NCBI GenBank assembly: GCA_024509875.1
Contig: JAMPIV010019106.1
Span: 50,705-114,704 of the forward strand
From: Oreohelix idahoensis
Lineage: Eukaryota; Mollusca; Gastropoda; Stylommatophora; Oreohelicidae
DNA: 64,000 nt
Direction of reading: 5' to 3'
In this document: positions 21,657 through 33,046 of the stretch, piece after piece
Layout of the letters: every line of letters starts with the position of its first letter
Position numbering within the stretch: position 1 is the stretch's first letter
Translations under genes and position numbers: made by a program
The notes under the pieces: model-generated
The model's input: the letters and a program-made list of their open reading frames with translations, nothing else
Told to the model about the DNA's origin: nothing
Database searches by the model: none

Positions 21657-24332
21657 TCAATAGGTCGCAGCAATGTCAGATCCTTGAGAATCGGGCATTT
21701 CTGTCTGTGTACATCTAGACAGAACGTCTGCAAGCACATTGGACTTGCCCTCAATAGGTCGAATGATATAGTCATATATTTGCAAATTAATTGCATAACG
21801 TGCGACTCGTGCGTTTTTCATGTTGAACTTTTGAAGGAACGACAGGGCCTTATGGCCTGTCTCAATGATGAAACGAGAACCAAGAAGGTAACGTTGAAGC
21901 TTTGTGACAGCCCATATGATCGCGAGAAGCTCGCGCTCAATAATTGGATATCTGGTTTCTGTCTTTGTGAGCTTCCTCGACACATACATCACCGGATGAA
22001 GCATTCCATCTACTTCTTGCATCAAGGAGCCACCAATACCGTACATCGAAGCAATTGTCCTGAGAATAAATGGGAGATGAGGATCAGGGAGTTTTAAAAT
22101 TGGTGCACATTAAAAGTAATGCTTTAAATGGACTAGAGCTATGTTGCAGGCCTCCGTCCAGACAATTCTATTAGGGGAGCCTTTTGTAGTTAACTCAGAT
22201 AGAACTGACGTAACTGAAGATAAATGAGGCATAAATTTACTGTAGAATTGTAGAAGGCCGAGAAGACTCCGCACCTGCTTCTTAGTCTTAGGAATTGATA
22301 GGTTAAGAATCTTCGAGACAGTTTTATCCTCAGTTTTAAGAAATCCATGGTCCACTCTGTGACCTAGGAAAGAAATTTCTTTGAAACCTATGTGAACTTT
22401 CGAAGGATTCGCTGTCAGATTATTAGAGCGAAGAATTTCGAGAAGAGATTTCAATCCAGAAACATGTTCGACCCAAGAGTTATGGAACAAACAAATGTAA
22501 TCTATATAAGAGATGATATCAGACCTATGAGAAAATAGTTTCCTCATCATCCGAACGAAAGTCGCTGGTGCGTTTACCAAGCCAAAGCACATGAAATTCC
22601 ACTGTAAGAGACTCTTAGGTGTAGCAAAAGCAGTGAAAGATTTTGCTTTTTCCGTGAGAGGTATTTGCCAATACCCCTTGGATAAGTCAAATTTGCTAAA
22701 GTAGGTTGCTTTGGAAAGTTTTGACAGTAAATCGTCAAGAATTTGCATTGGCTCTGCGTCAGGCTCCGTTATGGAATTGAGTTTACGAAAATCCATGCAT
22801 AATCTGATATTATTATTCTTCTTCTTGATTATAACCATTGGGAAAGAATAAGCAGATTCTGATGGTGCAATAATGTTAAGCTGTAACATTTGACCTAATT
22901 CTTTTTCAACCTGATCCTGAAAGTGGATAGGGATAGGGTAAGGCTTTAATTTAATAGGTTTGTGATCTGTGAGTCTAATATCGTGAAAGATTATAGAAGT
23001 TCGGCCTGGAATATTAGACAGAACTTGCTGATATGACTGTAGAATAGAAAGAATTTGAGATTGTTGTTCGCTGGATAGATCTGGACAAATAGATACATTT
23101 ACCCATGATTCTGTCGGGTAAAGAGACATGACAGGAAGTTGCAAAGGTACATCATGAAAAGAAGTGGGTTCTTCTTGAATCACTGACAATGAAGAGTAAG
23201 ATGTAAGATGATCTGTGGATTCTTCATTAACAGCATCTAAGATATGCTTGAGATATTCGGGTCTATCGTGGAATTGTTTGAGCATGTTGATGTGAAAGGT
23301 TTTATTCTTGCCTTTCACGTCAAGAATGTAATCAACATCGGTCAATTTTGAAATAATTTCATATGGAAAACTCCACGAAATGAGAAGGCTATTCTCTCTT
23401 GTTGGTAGCAGGACGTAAGCTTTGTCTCCAGGAAGTAATTTCCTTAACTTTTTCCAACGGTTTTGAAGAGATCTAGCTTTTTCTTTTGCCTTTTCAGATG
23501 AATCAGTCGCTATTTGGCAAGCGTCTATAAGTGTCTTTCGTAGATTCACCACATACTCATAGGATGACTGGCATTCCTGAGTCATCTCCGATCCTGTAAG
23601 TAATTGTTTTATTACCGACATGGGTCCTCGTGGTGGAGCACCATACATGAGCTAAAAAGGCGAGAACCCAGTGTGTTCGTTTGGGACTTCCCGATAAACG
23701 AACAGCACTGCTGGGAGCACTCTATTTCATTCTTGTGGATACGTCGTGGTCACCTTCCCCAGTAGTTGTTTTAGTGTTTTATTTAGGCGTTCTACCATTC
23801 CATTGGACATAGGATGATAAACAGAGCTAAGAGATCTATCAATATTACATAGTTTCATGACATGCGACATGACATCTGACACAAACTGTGTTCCTCTATC
23901 TGATAAAATATTGTCAGGGAACCCCACTCTCGTAAAAATGAGGAATAGTGCATCAGCCACATCGGTGGTAGCAATATGTTTAAGAGGTATTGCCTCAGGC
24001 CACCTGGTGCACATATCAATACAGACAAAAACATATCTATGACCTCTGGCTGACGGAACTGACAGTGGACCTATTAAGTCTATGGCCATTTTTTCGAATG
24101 GTCGCACCGGAATATCAGAAGCCTGTATAGGTGCATTATGGTAAGCCCCCTTTGTAGCCACTTTTTGGCATGTCTTGCACGAACGACAAAATAATTTGAC
24201 ATCCCTGACTACTCCAGGCCAATAAAAATGCCGTAAGACTCTATATTTCGTCCTAGCAAAGCCCATGTGGCCTGCACAGTTTGTATCATGCGCATGTCTG
24301 AGAATGTAAGGTCGAATATTGGTTGGTACCAT
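21657..24332 (-). pseudogene. Gypsy-2 pol: integrase, reverse transcriptase, RNase H
   Basis: One reading frame is interrupted by three nonsense codons: TGA at 23,727-23,729, TAG near 23,653 and TAA at 22,110-22,112. The integrase zinc finger is present (HAHD..GHMG with CRSCKTC), followed by the DDE core (AIDLIGPL, SDRGTQF, VERLNKTL), a GPY/F-like module (LLISWSFPYEII) and RT. The RT box reads SYIDYICLF, so the second catalytic Asp is Tyr. RNase H begins LRTIAS where Gypsy-1 has LRSDAS, so its first catalytic Asp is also gone. It ends with ADVLSRC near 21,720. The order matches Gypsy-1. Conserved layout with lost active sites means a dead copy. Confidence 0.88.
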
Positions 24333-24334
24333 AA

Positions 24335-24600
24335 TTTGCTGCTGTACCGATGTAGCATCTCTAGCATTACGAATTAATATGTCATTTTTAATTGTATACC
24401 AAGGTTGTGACCTTTCTGAGCAATCAACATCATCTGATTATACCAATTTGAAAAATCTTTTCAAAGAATTGTCATTCTTTTGCATATCAATAAATGATGT
24501 CTTCGTTAACATCGGCATATGATGTTGATCGTCATCCTTGTCATGATTGTTAGTCATTTCTTCTTCCTCTTGAGCCTGTGCCTGTGCTCTTGTAATGACC
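24335..24600 (-). pseudogene. Gypsy-2 protease-integrase linker
   Basis: The minus strand from about 24,602 codes MVITRAQAQAQEEEEM and a charged linker. An in-frame stop lies near 24,438, and the reading then approaches the integrase zinc finger. A glutamine/glutamate-rich linker at this place is common in gypsy polyproteins. No catalytic motif of its own. Confidence 0.5.
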
Positions 24601-24603
24601 ATA

Positions 24604-25209
24604 TTAGCGTGTAGTATGTGCTGACGTTCCCAGATTTCTATATCTTGGAGTGAACACGCTTTTTATACCCACTATATTGCCCATAATTATGTCAGCAATT
24701 GGTTCCTGTAATAAACGTGCCTTAATTTGACCTGCGAAAAATGGAGTATCAATGTGCACAGGATAGAATTCCACCGTGCCCCCAAATAGGACACAATTTA
24801 CATTCTCCCCGGTGCAGCAAGATGGGTCTACCAACGATTTGCGTACCCCAACAGTTGTGCAACCTGTATCACGCAAGACTGAAACTAGTTGATTATTTTT
24901 AAAATCCCTGTGAAACAATAGCGAGCCTTTCCCATCATGAGAGGCTAATGCAGGTACTAACGCGGGCACAGGATGACCGCAGGAAAGTCTGGAGACCACA
25001 TCCGGCTGAAACAGAGTGCTGCATTCTGAACAATTTGATGGATTAAATAAATCAGCCGCACACGCATTTGCAATATTTGTATTTTCCCCATTGGGATTAA
25101 CTGCTCCTGTGTTACTATTATGACTCCAGTTCGAGTTTTTTTCGATCCACGCTCCGAGAGCGATTAAAGTTGTTACTACCCCGGTAATAATTCCGACTCT
25201 CTCTGCCAT
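24604..25209 (-). pseudogene. Gypsy-2 aspartic protease
   Basis: A 201-codon frame with VLRDTGCTTVGVRK at residues 111-124 carries the Asp-Thr-Gly active site of retropepsins. A downstream hydrophobic-G segment (ADIIMGNIVGI) matches the ILG-like second motif. The N-terminal ~90 residues are Cys-rich (CAADLF, CSECSTLF, CGHP), which may be zinc-binding. The enzyme would cut the Gag and Pol polyproteins. It overlaps the preceding gag frame in a different phase, consistent with a programmed shift or with decay. Confidence 0.75.
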
Positions 25210-25756
25210 TCTGAGGATTATTAGAATGTTGAGGACACGTACAACCTGGGCAGTGTTGAGATGGAGGACAGTTTTGGTTGTTCTTTGTATAATAGGATCT
25301 GTCTCCTCTGTTCATGTAGGTATTATCAGATCTACGCCCTCCTCTGTTAGATTAAAAGTAACCCTGTGATGGTCTATTTCCATCAAAATATCGTTGGGAG
25401 TTTCTCTGATATTGATAAGGTTGATTGCCAAAATTGTACCGTCCTCGGTAAGATCCACTATTTCGGTCATGATTCCTGCCAAAATTTCTATCCATACTTT
25501 GCGATCGAGCTCTAGGATTGTTTATCTGCCCCGAATGAGCTGATGCAACAGGTAATGCCTCTTTAATAGCCGAGTTGTTCACACTTTTCCCTGGGTGTGC
25601 AGTCATAAACTGACGCCCTAACAACTCAAGGGATTGTAACGATTCTGGCTTCCGTTCATGTAAATAGGCCAAAAAATCAGGGCTAATAAAGGAAAGTACT
25701 TTGTCTCTCAAAATAAGGTCCATCAAGTCCTCATATGTATGTTTGATTTTAGCCAA
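25118..25756 (-). pseudogene. Gypsy-2 gag, C-terminal half with Cys/His cluster
   Basis: Two frames (25,756-25,352 and 25,315-25,118) follow each other. The first has a helical segment (SPDFLAYLHERKPESL) then an Arg/Asn/Gly/Tyr-rich stretch. The second has a Cys/His cluster (NCPPSQHCPGCTCPQHSN) that resembles a nucleocapsid zinc knuckle with altered spacing. These features fit the nucleic-acid-binding end of Gag. The break near 25,330-25,350 is a stop or frameshift. Confidence 0.65.
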
Positions 25757-25782
25757 CTCAATCCAACGATTGAAGCATAACT

Positions 25783-26022
25783 TTATAGTTGGAATGAACT
25801 CACTAAAGTCCTTGTTGCTTTCGGGTGTGAGTTTTTTTTTAATCTTAGCCTGTATCCATTCTCGTCTAATTGATACTTTCTTAAAAGTAATGTTTTAGCT
25901 GCCTCATAAGATTTTATGTTTTCCTCATCCATTGTTGACACAGCTGTCAACGCTTCACCTGTCAGTAATGACATTAAATGTATCACCCATGATGATTTTT
26001 CCAGTTTGTATACCTCACACAC
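25783..26022 (-). pseudogene. Gypsy-2 gag capsid (SCAN-like) segment
   Basis: About 80 codons with W.IHLMSLLTGEA and YEAAKTLLLRKYQLDENGYR. This pattern (leucine-rich helix, LTGEA, then LL.Y.L...GYR) is the capsid C-terminal domain from which the vertebrate SCAN domain is thought to derive, a derivation linked in the literature to Gmr1-like gypsy elements. That agrees with the pol gene order. The segment is in a different phase from the upstream coiled-coil part. Confidence 0.7.
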
Positions 26023-26057
26023 TGTCTGGAATCGGTTTAAGAAGCACGAAATATCGT

Positions 26058-26489
26058 CTATATTTTGATTAAATTTAGGTAAGTGAAGTTTAAATGATGA
26101 AGCATGTTCTCTCTTGGAAGAACCTGCACCTTCTTGATTACTCTGTTTATTACTGCTTCCAATTTGAGTCTATCCAACTCTAGAGAAGCCATATTTTCTT
26201 CATGCAGAAATTGGGCTTTCTTAGCCTCTAAATCTATCTCATCTTGTCTTTTCTTTTCTGCCACTTCATCTTTTCTTTTCTTTTCTTCCATTTCATCTTG
26301 TCTTTTCTTTTCTGCTATTTTTTCTAACTGAATTCGTTCATCTTTTTCGATCTCTCTCATTCTTGCTCTCTCATCCCTTTCTAGTTTCTTTTCTTCTCTT
26401 TCCAGTTGCTCCATGGCAAACTCTTTAAGCTCCTAGCCTTGCATTCCCATCTCTTTACCTAGCTGGATAAAATGCTCCAGACTAGACAT
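26058..26489 (-). pseudogene. Gypsy-2 gag N-terminal coiled coil
   Basis: The likely start is ATG 26,487-26,489 (MSSLEHFIQLGKEMGMQG), with an in-frame TAG at 26,433-26,435. The frame then resumes into a highly charged Glu/Lys/Arg region (EKKRQDEMEEKKRKDEV) with a heptad-like coiled-coil look and an internal ~12-residue repeat. Such a region is typical of Gag N-termini in this group and likely serves assembly. The frame is lost near 26,060. Confidence 0.7.
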
Positions 26490-26491
26490 TA

Positions 26492-27643
26492 TGTAAGTTT
26501 AAGTATATATATATTTATAAGTTACTTAGTCTGAATATGAATATGGGTACTGATGAGCGATAAACAGCACCAATGCCAATTCGTTAAAATTCAGTACTCT
26601 GCAAATGTGACCCAGCGAGTAATCAATGCAAACAAAAAAATTAGTGTCGTACACTATAAGACAGAACACGTAGTACAATAGTGTAGCAACAGAAGAAAAT
26701 ACTAAGGTGTAGAAAAAAAGATAATGTTTGAAATTTATGCTTACACTATAAGGTTAGACTAAGCAAGACGAATTTACAACGTAAAATCCATATATCAACA
26801 TAATAATAGCTAGAGAAGACCAACAGTAGACGTACAAAAAAGCAGAAAAACTAAATAAAATAAAAAACAACCGACAAATACAAACAACAGTGAAAAAACA
26901 GGACAGCACGTCTATAACATAAAGTAAATATAGTATATTCACAAAGAGCGCTTTCCACACAGCATTTTGAGCCGGGCCTCTTTGAGAAAATATTACATAA
27001 ATTTCCCTACTGACACCCTTGATTGCAGACCCGTCCGAAGATGAGATGTAATTCTGCTTATCAAGGTCCCACACCGTCCTCCCTTCTGATCACAACAAAC
27101 ATAAAACAGATAAACAAAAAGGCTCTACTATAAAATTGTGCAAGTCTAAGGTTACATCAAATTAGTCCACTTATCTTTTTGTGATCCTTCCTCCAAAGAA
27201 TAAATGCACGTGACAGTATTGTTGCCTCCAACATATGGAACAGGTAGAGCGAAATTTCATCGATGCAGACTGCTCCCGCATATAGAACTAGCCATCTTGT
27301 TTCCCCGGTTGAATGACTGTGCTTCGTCTTGGCTGCAGAAATTTTGTTTGATTACTTTAATTTTTCCTGACGAATCCAACCTGGAACTGCGTAGAGTAAT
27401 GATAACTTCCTTCTCAAAGACGTTGATGAAGAAAATACGAACTTCTATTGGTAAAGTACAGCAAATATTATGATTGAGGTGTGTTGTTTACTATTTAAGT
27501 TTCTTCTTGCCGGCACTAGTTTGAAGAAGGCTGGTTGGCATAGGTTGCACAGAAATTTCTATTGCTTTCCGATACTGTAAAATTCGTCGATGTGGCTAGG
27601 GACAGTAGTATCGTTTTGATAAAATCTTGTGGGTAGAACGAAA
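26492..27643 (-). other. Gypsy-2 5' leader
   Basis: About 1.1 kb between the primer-binding site and gag, AT-rich and without a recognisable domain. A 106-codon minus frame at 26,754-27,074 is hydrophobic and Tyr/Phe/Leu-rich but starts and ends without family motifs. I do not call it a gene. Confidence 0.5.
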
Positions 27644-27661
27644 TCCCCATACCGGTAGCCA
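27644..27661 (-). other. Gypsy-2 putative tRNA primer-binding site
   Basis: On the minus strand TGGCTACCGGTATGGGGA starts 8 bases after the 5' LTR end. A TGG start, the complement of the tRNA CCA tail, is expected for a primer-binding site. Adjacent bases resemble a T-arm. I could not assign the tRNA. Confidence 0.45.
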
Positions 27662-27669
27662 ATTTATAC

Positions 27670-28359
27670 TGTTACCTTATACTTATTGAAGGCTATTAGG
27701 TAACGAGTATATTAATGTGCTGCACTAGTCTTGTAAGGTATTTTGATATAATAGACAACAGTCTAAACAGTAACGTAAGGAATGGCCAACTTGAATAATC
27801 TTGATCAACAGCTTGTTGTACGTTTTATCACATTTAATATGTCACAATAAACATAAGTCTACTTCACTTCTTTTGAGAGCATATGATGATCTGGCAGTAC
27901 ATCAGAAATACAAATGTGTTCAGTAGCAGACATAAGCAATAATGTCTTGTGCCGGTTTAAATACAGAATGTCTATGTATCGTCTACGACGCCTTCATACT
28001 TTACAAATCCGTATTGATTCAAATCACTTACTCTCCATCTCCTTAAGCCACATACAAACAGGCACCCATCATAATGAATTGAGTCAATTATCCTGACTCT
28101 GAAATATTTTTATAACAATAAACACTGGTCTGTCGCTCTCACATAAATATCCGTACACTTTGAAAACACAAGCTAAACTCAACTGCCCTAACGATCACCT
28201 TCGTTCTCCCCGCAGCAGACCCTGTCCACGTCATACACTAAATACCTGTGTCACACACATTCCACAACTCGCACGCTTTTACACTCGAAGCGTTTTCGCG
28301 TTCTGCTCCGTTGCGCACAGCGATGATTTACAAGCCTGTGAGCAAAGTGATAGGTAACA
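27670..28359 (-). repeat. Gypsy-2 5' LTR (690 bp)
   Basis: Starts TGTTACC and ends GGTAACA, with AGGAA immediately outside. It matches the left LTR closely; differences are scattered substitutions and one- to three-base gaps. The close match implies a recent insertion. Confidence 0.92.
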
Positions 28360-28475
28360 AGGAATATATCGAGAAACCGAGGATCACGTGGTTTGATCGC
28401 TGATAACGCGTGTGTGGATCAGCCAGCATAACAGGCACATACTATCAAAATAAAAAGCATAGGGATCGAGACTGT

Positions 28476-28672
28476 GACAACTTACAGCAGCACATTACAG
28501 CACAACATTACAACACAACATTATTGCACAACATTACAGCACAACATTACAACACAACATTACAGCACAACATTACAGCACAACATTACAGCACACTAGT
28601 ATAGCACAACATTACAGCACGACATTACAACACAACATTACAGCACAACATTACAGCACACAAAATTGCAGT
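28476..28672. repeat. Minisatellite, 13-bp unit CATTACAGCACAA
   Basis: About 14-15 tandem copies with a few variant units (cattacaacacaa, cattattgcacaa). The plus-strand frame over it is only translated repeat. Confidence 0.85.
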
Positions 28673-28679
28673 ATGTCAC

Positions 28680-29580
28680 TGAATTGGAAAGCAGTAAGCT
28701 ACTACAGCTGTGATCGTACATGGTAGATGAAAGGAGACAAAGAAAAAACAGCAACAAGTCTGGCCATATGTGATAAACGAGCGCCAAGGCCTTAACGCTC
28801 TATCTTTCCTACATCTCTCTTATTTTATTCTCTCCCACATTTGTGCTCTTTCATCCCACATTTGTTATCTAGATCTACATTTGTTCTTTCATCGGTGGTA
28901 AAATAAATTCTTTTGATTGAGTCCCCTATACCTGGCATCATCTTTTGAAGTCCACATTGCCTCATGATAAATCTGGTGAAACACATCTGATTTCATCAAA
29001 ATCAGACATCTGGGCATGGTACAATTTCTGTGGATGTGACGTATAATGGGAATATAGCCTACAGCATCTGACAGTCTTTCGTGATCCCGTTAGCGTTCTA
29101 TGATTTGCTAGTAAAAGTCAAGCATTTTTCTGCCTGCTTTTACTCATTTTAATTCACGCCTCTTTTCTTGAGACGTAAACAAACGGAATGTTTAACAACT
29201 TCCGCGACCGGCCAGTCATAACAGGGAGCGAATCTGGTTTTTTTATCTGAGTTTCTCACGCGAGCTGATCTGTCAATCATCGGATATCAGACAGACGCAC
29301 GTGGAATAACACCGGATCTTTTGAAGTGAGACGCTCGAGCAGAAATATTTTCCCGAGGACCCTTTGATGTTCGTACATACAGGGTGAGTTAAATCTTTGA
29401 TCTCCAGAAACGGGGAAAATCTCGGAAGGAAACCAGTTACACGGTTCCAAGTCTATGTTGTCGATTAGCAACGCCGACGGAGTGGCCGTGAAAACCCTTT
29501 ATCTGGGAAACGTAATCTATTGATTTTCTGCTATGCGCTATAGTGTGAAAAGTAACGTCATCTATCGATCAGAGAGTCAA
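28680..29580. other. No recognisable gene
   Basis: Unassigned AT-rich sequence. No long frame and no repeat family recognised. Confidence 0.5.
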
Positions 29581-29585
29581 TAATG

Positions 29586-29620
29586 TATATAAACTGTGTC
29601 TTCCCAAACCAGTTATCAGT
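29586..29620 (+). promoter_or_regulatory. TATA-initiator pair (putative core promoter)
   Basis: TATATAAA at 29,586-29,593 is followed by a TCAGT initiator at 29,616-29,620, which places the start about 30 bases downstream. This is the canonical spacing for RNA polymerase II. No coding exon is recognised downstream (29,640-31,550), so it could belong to an LTR or a non-coding transcript, or be chance in AT-rich DNA. Confidence 0.3.
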
Positions 29621-29624
29621 TGTC

Positions 29625-31550
29625 GCTTAGAATTTTTCGGATAGTCTAAACACGTAGTCTAGAACCATTGTGGTAGATGTGTTAATAGCATTTCATGCGG
29701 ATTGTCATTCTGATTTGTCGAAATAGAAATTAGCATTTACGTGATTTAATGTGCTAAGTTTTATCATCTTAAATTCAATGTGATTTTCTAGCTGTTAGAA
29801 CCAGTGAAATAAATAACGCGTAGCTATATTTTTTACTAGTTGTTCAGGTTAATGAAATTTCCATCACCCGCTTTCTCACCCAAGAAGATACGTTTTGCTG
29901 ACTGATATTATATGCTAGGCGCGACTGATAGTGGACCATAGAATTCACGGTATATTTCATTTTGTGTAATCTAGTGACTGTTATTTAATACCATACGACG
30001 ACCCACAGACGCCGACAATCAAATAGCTATTAATGACAGGCGATATTTGTTAAGTGCGCGTATGGATAATTATCTAATAATTGACATTGTATGCTGATCG
30101 TGACCGGGGCAGGAGGGGAAAGGCTGCATACCTCAACAAACCTGCTCTCGCTAAGCGACGCACGATAGGATTGGCTAAAGACACCGTGTGCCTTTTAACT
30201 TTAATCAGGACTGACGGAGAGGATAAGAGATCGTCTTGTCCCCTTCCGTGTACATATATGTAGCTATATATATTAGTAGCATTTTTTCATAAATGTTTGT
30301 TATTCCTCGCAGACCTGATCAAACGGCGACCAGCGGTATATGTTGGTCCTTGTTTCTTCATTTTCTGATTGATTAATGTTGTCTTCTTCTTGGCTTACGC
30401 GTCCCCAAGTTCAGTTGTGAACAGGATTGGCCAAAGAGACAAATTAAAATTTTAAATAGTAAATTTAACTGGACTTATCAATACCCAGATATTTGTTCAA
30501 TTTTATCAGCCCACTGTGGCGGAACACAAATAACATTACTATCTGATTTTTGGCAGTCGTATCAGCGGATTTATCCAGCAAGTTGCGCTGTTTCTAAATC
30601 AGCACTCACCACAGAGCCAGCCGATAGGATTTACCATCATCATCAGCATTAACAGTTTTAGCAACCAGATGTTTCCCTATACTGGAAGTATTTTCTACCA
30701 TTTACTGTGAACACAAGATCTCGGGGTTTTTTTTCTACATTGACTATTCGAGGTGACATTTGTCTATCCAGGAATCAACCACCAAATTAGGCGCCCCCCC
30801 CCCTCATAAAATTTAATTATTAGAGGAGGGACTGGGGCCACTTTGGAAGATAAAACCACTGGAAATTATATATTCAGGGATTATATGTAGAAGAGATTGT
30901 TTCACCAAGAGTAGGTAAGAAGCAAGTGAGTGGCCACGTATGACAGAGAGAGAGAGTGAATATTTTCTTTGTTACAGGAAAATTGTATTATCTAGATTCT
31001 GCTTAAATATTGTTTACTTTACTGAATAGCATTTAGTAGGAACTTTGTTCTTTTCTTTACTGTCTATTCTGTAACATAGTGCTAACCTTTGACCTTTGGG
31101 GTTATTAACTTGCTGGGCTATTTTTCTCAATAAGTGGAAGGGGACATGTATTCTGTTATTTTCTATGTATGTAATGCTGACTTTATTTGATCTTTCTTTA
31201 GATATTCGATGTTGTAAAGTTTAAATGATAATAAACAACAAAAGAACTTAACGTTGTGTGTTGGTCAGACCCATACCCAATTAACCATAGTTTTTTACGT
31301 TTGTGTGTCTTGTTGTCACATAGCTGTGTGTGCGTGTAGTTAAACTTATATTTACATATATAGCGATGTGCAAGATTGTCTTGTACTAAAAGATAGTCGT
31401 ATAGATAGGCTGGACTAGAGAAACTACTCATTCTAGAGACAGATCTTCTCCTTAAACTATTCACTCGTGAAATCTATTCTCATACCTTTACTTCTCACGT
31501 ACTTATCCCTATCCACTCTACTCAGACGGGACCATAAATATCTTTCAAAC
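29625..31550. other. No recognisable gene
   Basis: About 1.9 kb with no family I can name. Contains a short C-run (about 30,795) and a GA microsatellite (about 30,944-30,956). Confidence 0.5.
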
Positions 31551-31814
31551 CTATATAAATTTACGACAGTGGACTATTGTTAACTTTGAAGCGAGCGCGG
31601 CTGACACAGAAGCTTAGTCTCTTTATTGCTCGACCGCTTGGCTTCTCATGCTGTTTAAACCAACCGTCATGTAATACAATAGGCGGCGCCACAAAGGGAC
31701 TTGTTAGCGTGCTGGCGACAATGGACCGAGGTAACAAAGGCCGCCGCCAACACGCGGAGCGATAGACAAACAGAGAATGAAATGACAGTTGGAAGGCGGG
31801 GGACACTTTTGCAT

Positions 31815-32046
31815 TGGCCAGCCAATTATCTCAACACCTGTTTGTCAGGCAATCCAGGCAACGAAATTTGGTCGCGAATTGCCCCACCCACTTTTGGACT
31901 GACAGGGGACAAGAGAGATCCTGGGAATGAGTGACCAGAGGGTCTCTTAGCTATTGGTTGTATGGGCGGAGTTGTACGTCACCGGTCCATGGAACCCACA
32001 TTTGACTTTTAGAGATATAATATACCGCGCAGCTCGCTAGAGAGAG
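31815..32046 (+). promoter_or_regulatory. Promoter-like cluster: CCAAT, GC box, CRE, TATA
   Basis: Two facing CCAAT motifs lie at about 31,817-31,829. A further ATTGG is at 31,953-31,957, a GGGCGG box at 31,964-31,969, a TACGTCA CRE-like site at 31,975-31,981 and an ATATAATATA element at 32,015-32,024, in a locally GC- and CpG-richer stretch. The order and spacing resemble a polymerase II promoter with a start near 32,045. An RTE-1 fragment begins about 70 bases further on, and no host exon is visible. Confidence 0.4.
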
Positions 32047-32111
32047 GAGTCCAGTTTTTCAACATTTTGGCGTAAAGAGAAACTCCTAACGCATAGCCTG
32101 CAATTAATTCA

Positions 32112-32296
32112 GTGTTGATAAGAGGAGGGCAGAGAGAATCCTGGGCTGGTGACATCAGAGAGTGGGCAGGGCACGGTTTTTCCACACTTGTACGCATTGC
32201 TGAGGATAGAGAGCAGTGGAGGACCCTGTCTGCTGATGCTTCCACCATGGCACCCCTACGACCCATGACGGGTTACGGGCTGAGATGATGATGATG
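32112..32296 (+). mobile_element. 5'-truncated RTE-1 copy (3' end only)
   Basis: About 95% identical by eye to RTE-1 12,070-12,245, covering the last ~55 codons (GRQRKSW onwards) and the stop. It ends in a clean tgatgatgatga tail. 5' truncation is the usual outcome of target-primed reverse transcription. The tail is longer and purer than in RTE-1. Confidence 0.85.
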
Positions 32297-32904
32297 AAAT
32301 ATTTCATATCTGTGTATATTGTGTTCTTAAAGGATTTTGCGAAGGGAAAAGAAGGTTAGTAGATCTTATACAGATTATTAATCCTTTTTTAAATTATTCT
32401 TTATTCATCTTAACCTCACAGATAAATGTGCGAAAGCTAGTTTTTCAATTAATTATTCTAGTACATGACTAAATAAAATCAGAAAATTTTCCTCTAAGAT
32501 GATAAGCTGATAGGAAGTAATTAACAGTTCATACTTCACCTTCATCTAGCTTGTTGAATCATCATCATAATCTTCCACATGCACACACTCTCATGCACAA
32601 TATATTTAACATCATTAGAATCGAACTCATAGAGATCAAGAGTGAAATGTAGAATAAATGAAAGTCAACCAGTATATATTAAGTGTGAAAACTTACAAAG
32701 ACTTTTGTGTGTCTTCAGTCCATCAGAAGTCTGAGTCTAACCAGAAATAAGTTATCAAAACGGACATTTGGTTTGCAGAATTCGCCATAGGACATTCTTC
32801 GTTCCTCAGTAAAAAAGGAATATTTCTCGCCCACGATACAAACAGTGGACGCAGCATTTTTCGTCAACATATATCACATGCGCACAAGTTCAATACATAG
32901 TTAT

Positions 32905-33046
32905 AACAAGTTCAAATCACTCGAAAGCTTACTACAGAAGTCAAGTTAAAGGTCACATTTGATTACTCATATCAAGTTCAGCTCCATCGAAAGCTTACTA
33001 CAGGAGTCAAGCTAAAGAGCTCAAAAGTAGAATCTCATATTTATAC
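32905..33046. repeat. Tandem duplication, ~68 bp unit
   Basis: Two copies share caagttca, cgaaagcttactaca and gagtcaag(t/c)taaag, starting at about 32,908 and 32,973. The neighbouring 32,300-32,900 and 33,050-33,480 are unassigned. Confidence 0.7.

Larger units (their letters stand above)
19662..28364 (-). mobile_element. Gypsy-2: complete Gmr1-like Ty3/gypsy LTR retrotransposon
   Basis: Two LTRs (19,667-20,629 and 27,670-28,359) both start TGTTACC and end GGTAACA. The whole is flanked by AGGAA at 19,662-19,666 and at 28,360-28,364, an exact 5-bp target duplication. Between them on the minus strand lie gag, an aspartic protease, integrase, reverse transcriptase and RNase H, in that order. 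A primer-binding-like TGGCTACCGG lies 8 bases inside the 5' LTR, and a G-rich polypurine tract abuts the 3' LTR. The coding parts carry several nonsense codons and frameshifts, so the copy cannot act on its own. Confidence 0.92.

Noticed and set aside
28476..28672. CRISPR-like array
   Set aside because: The 13-bp units are directly adjacent without spacers. The host is eukaryotic, and no cas-like gene is present.
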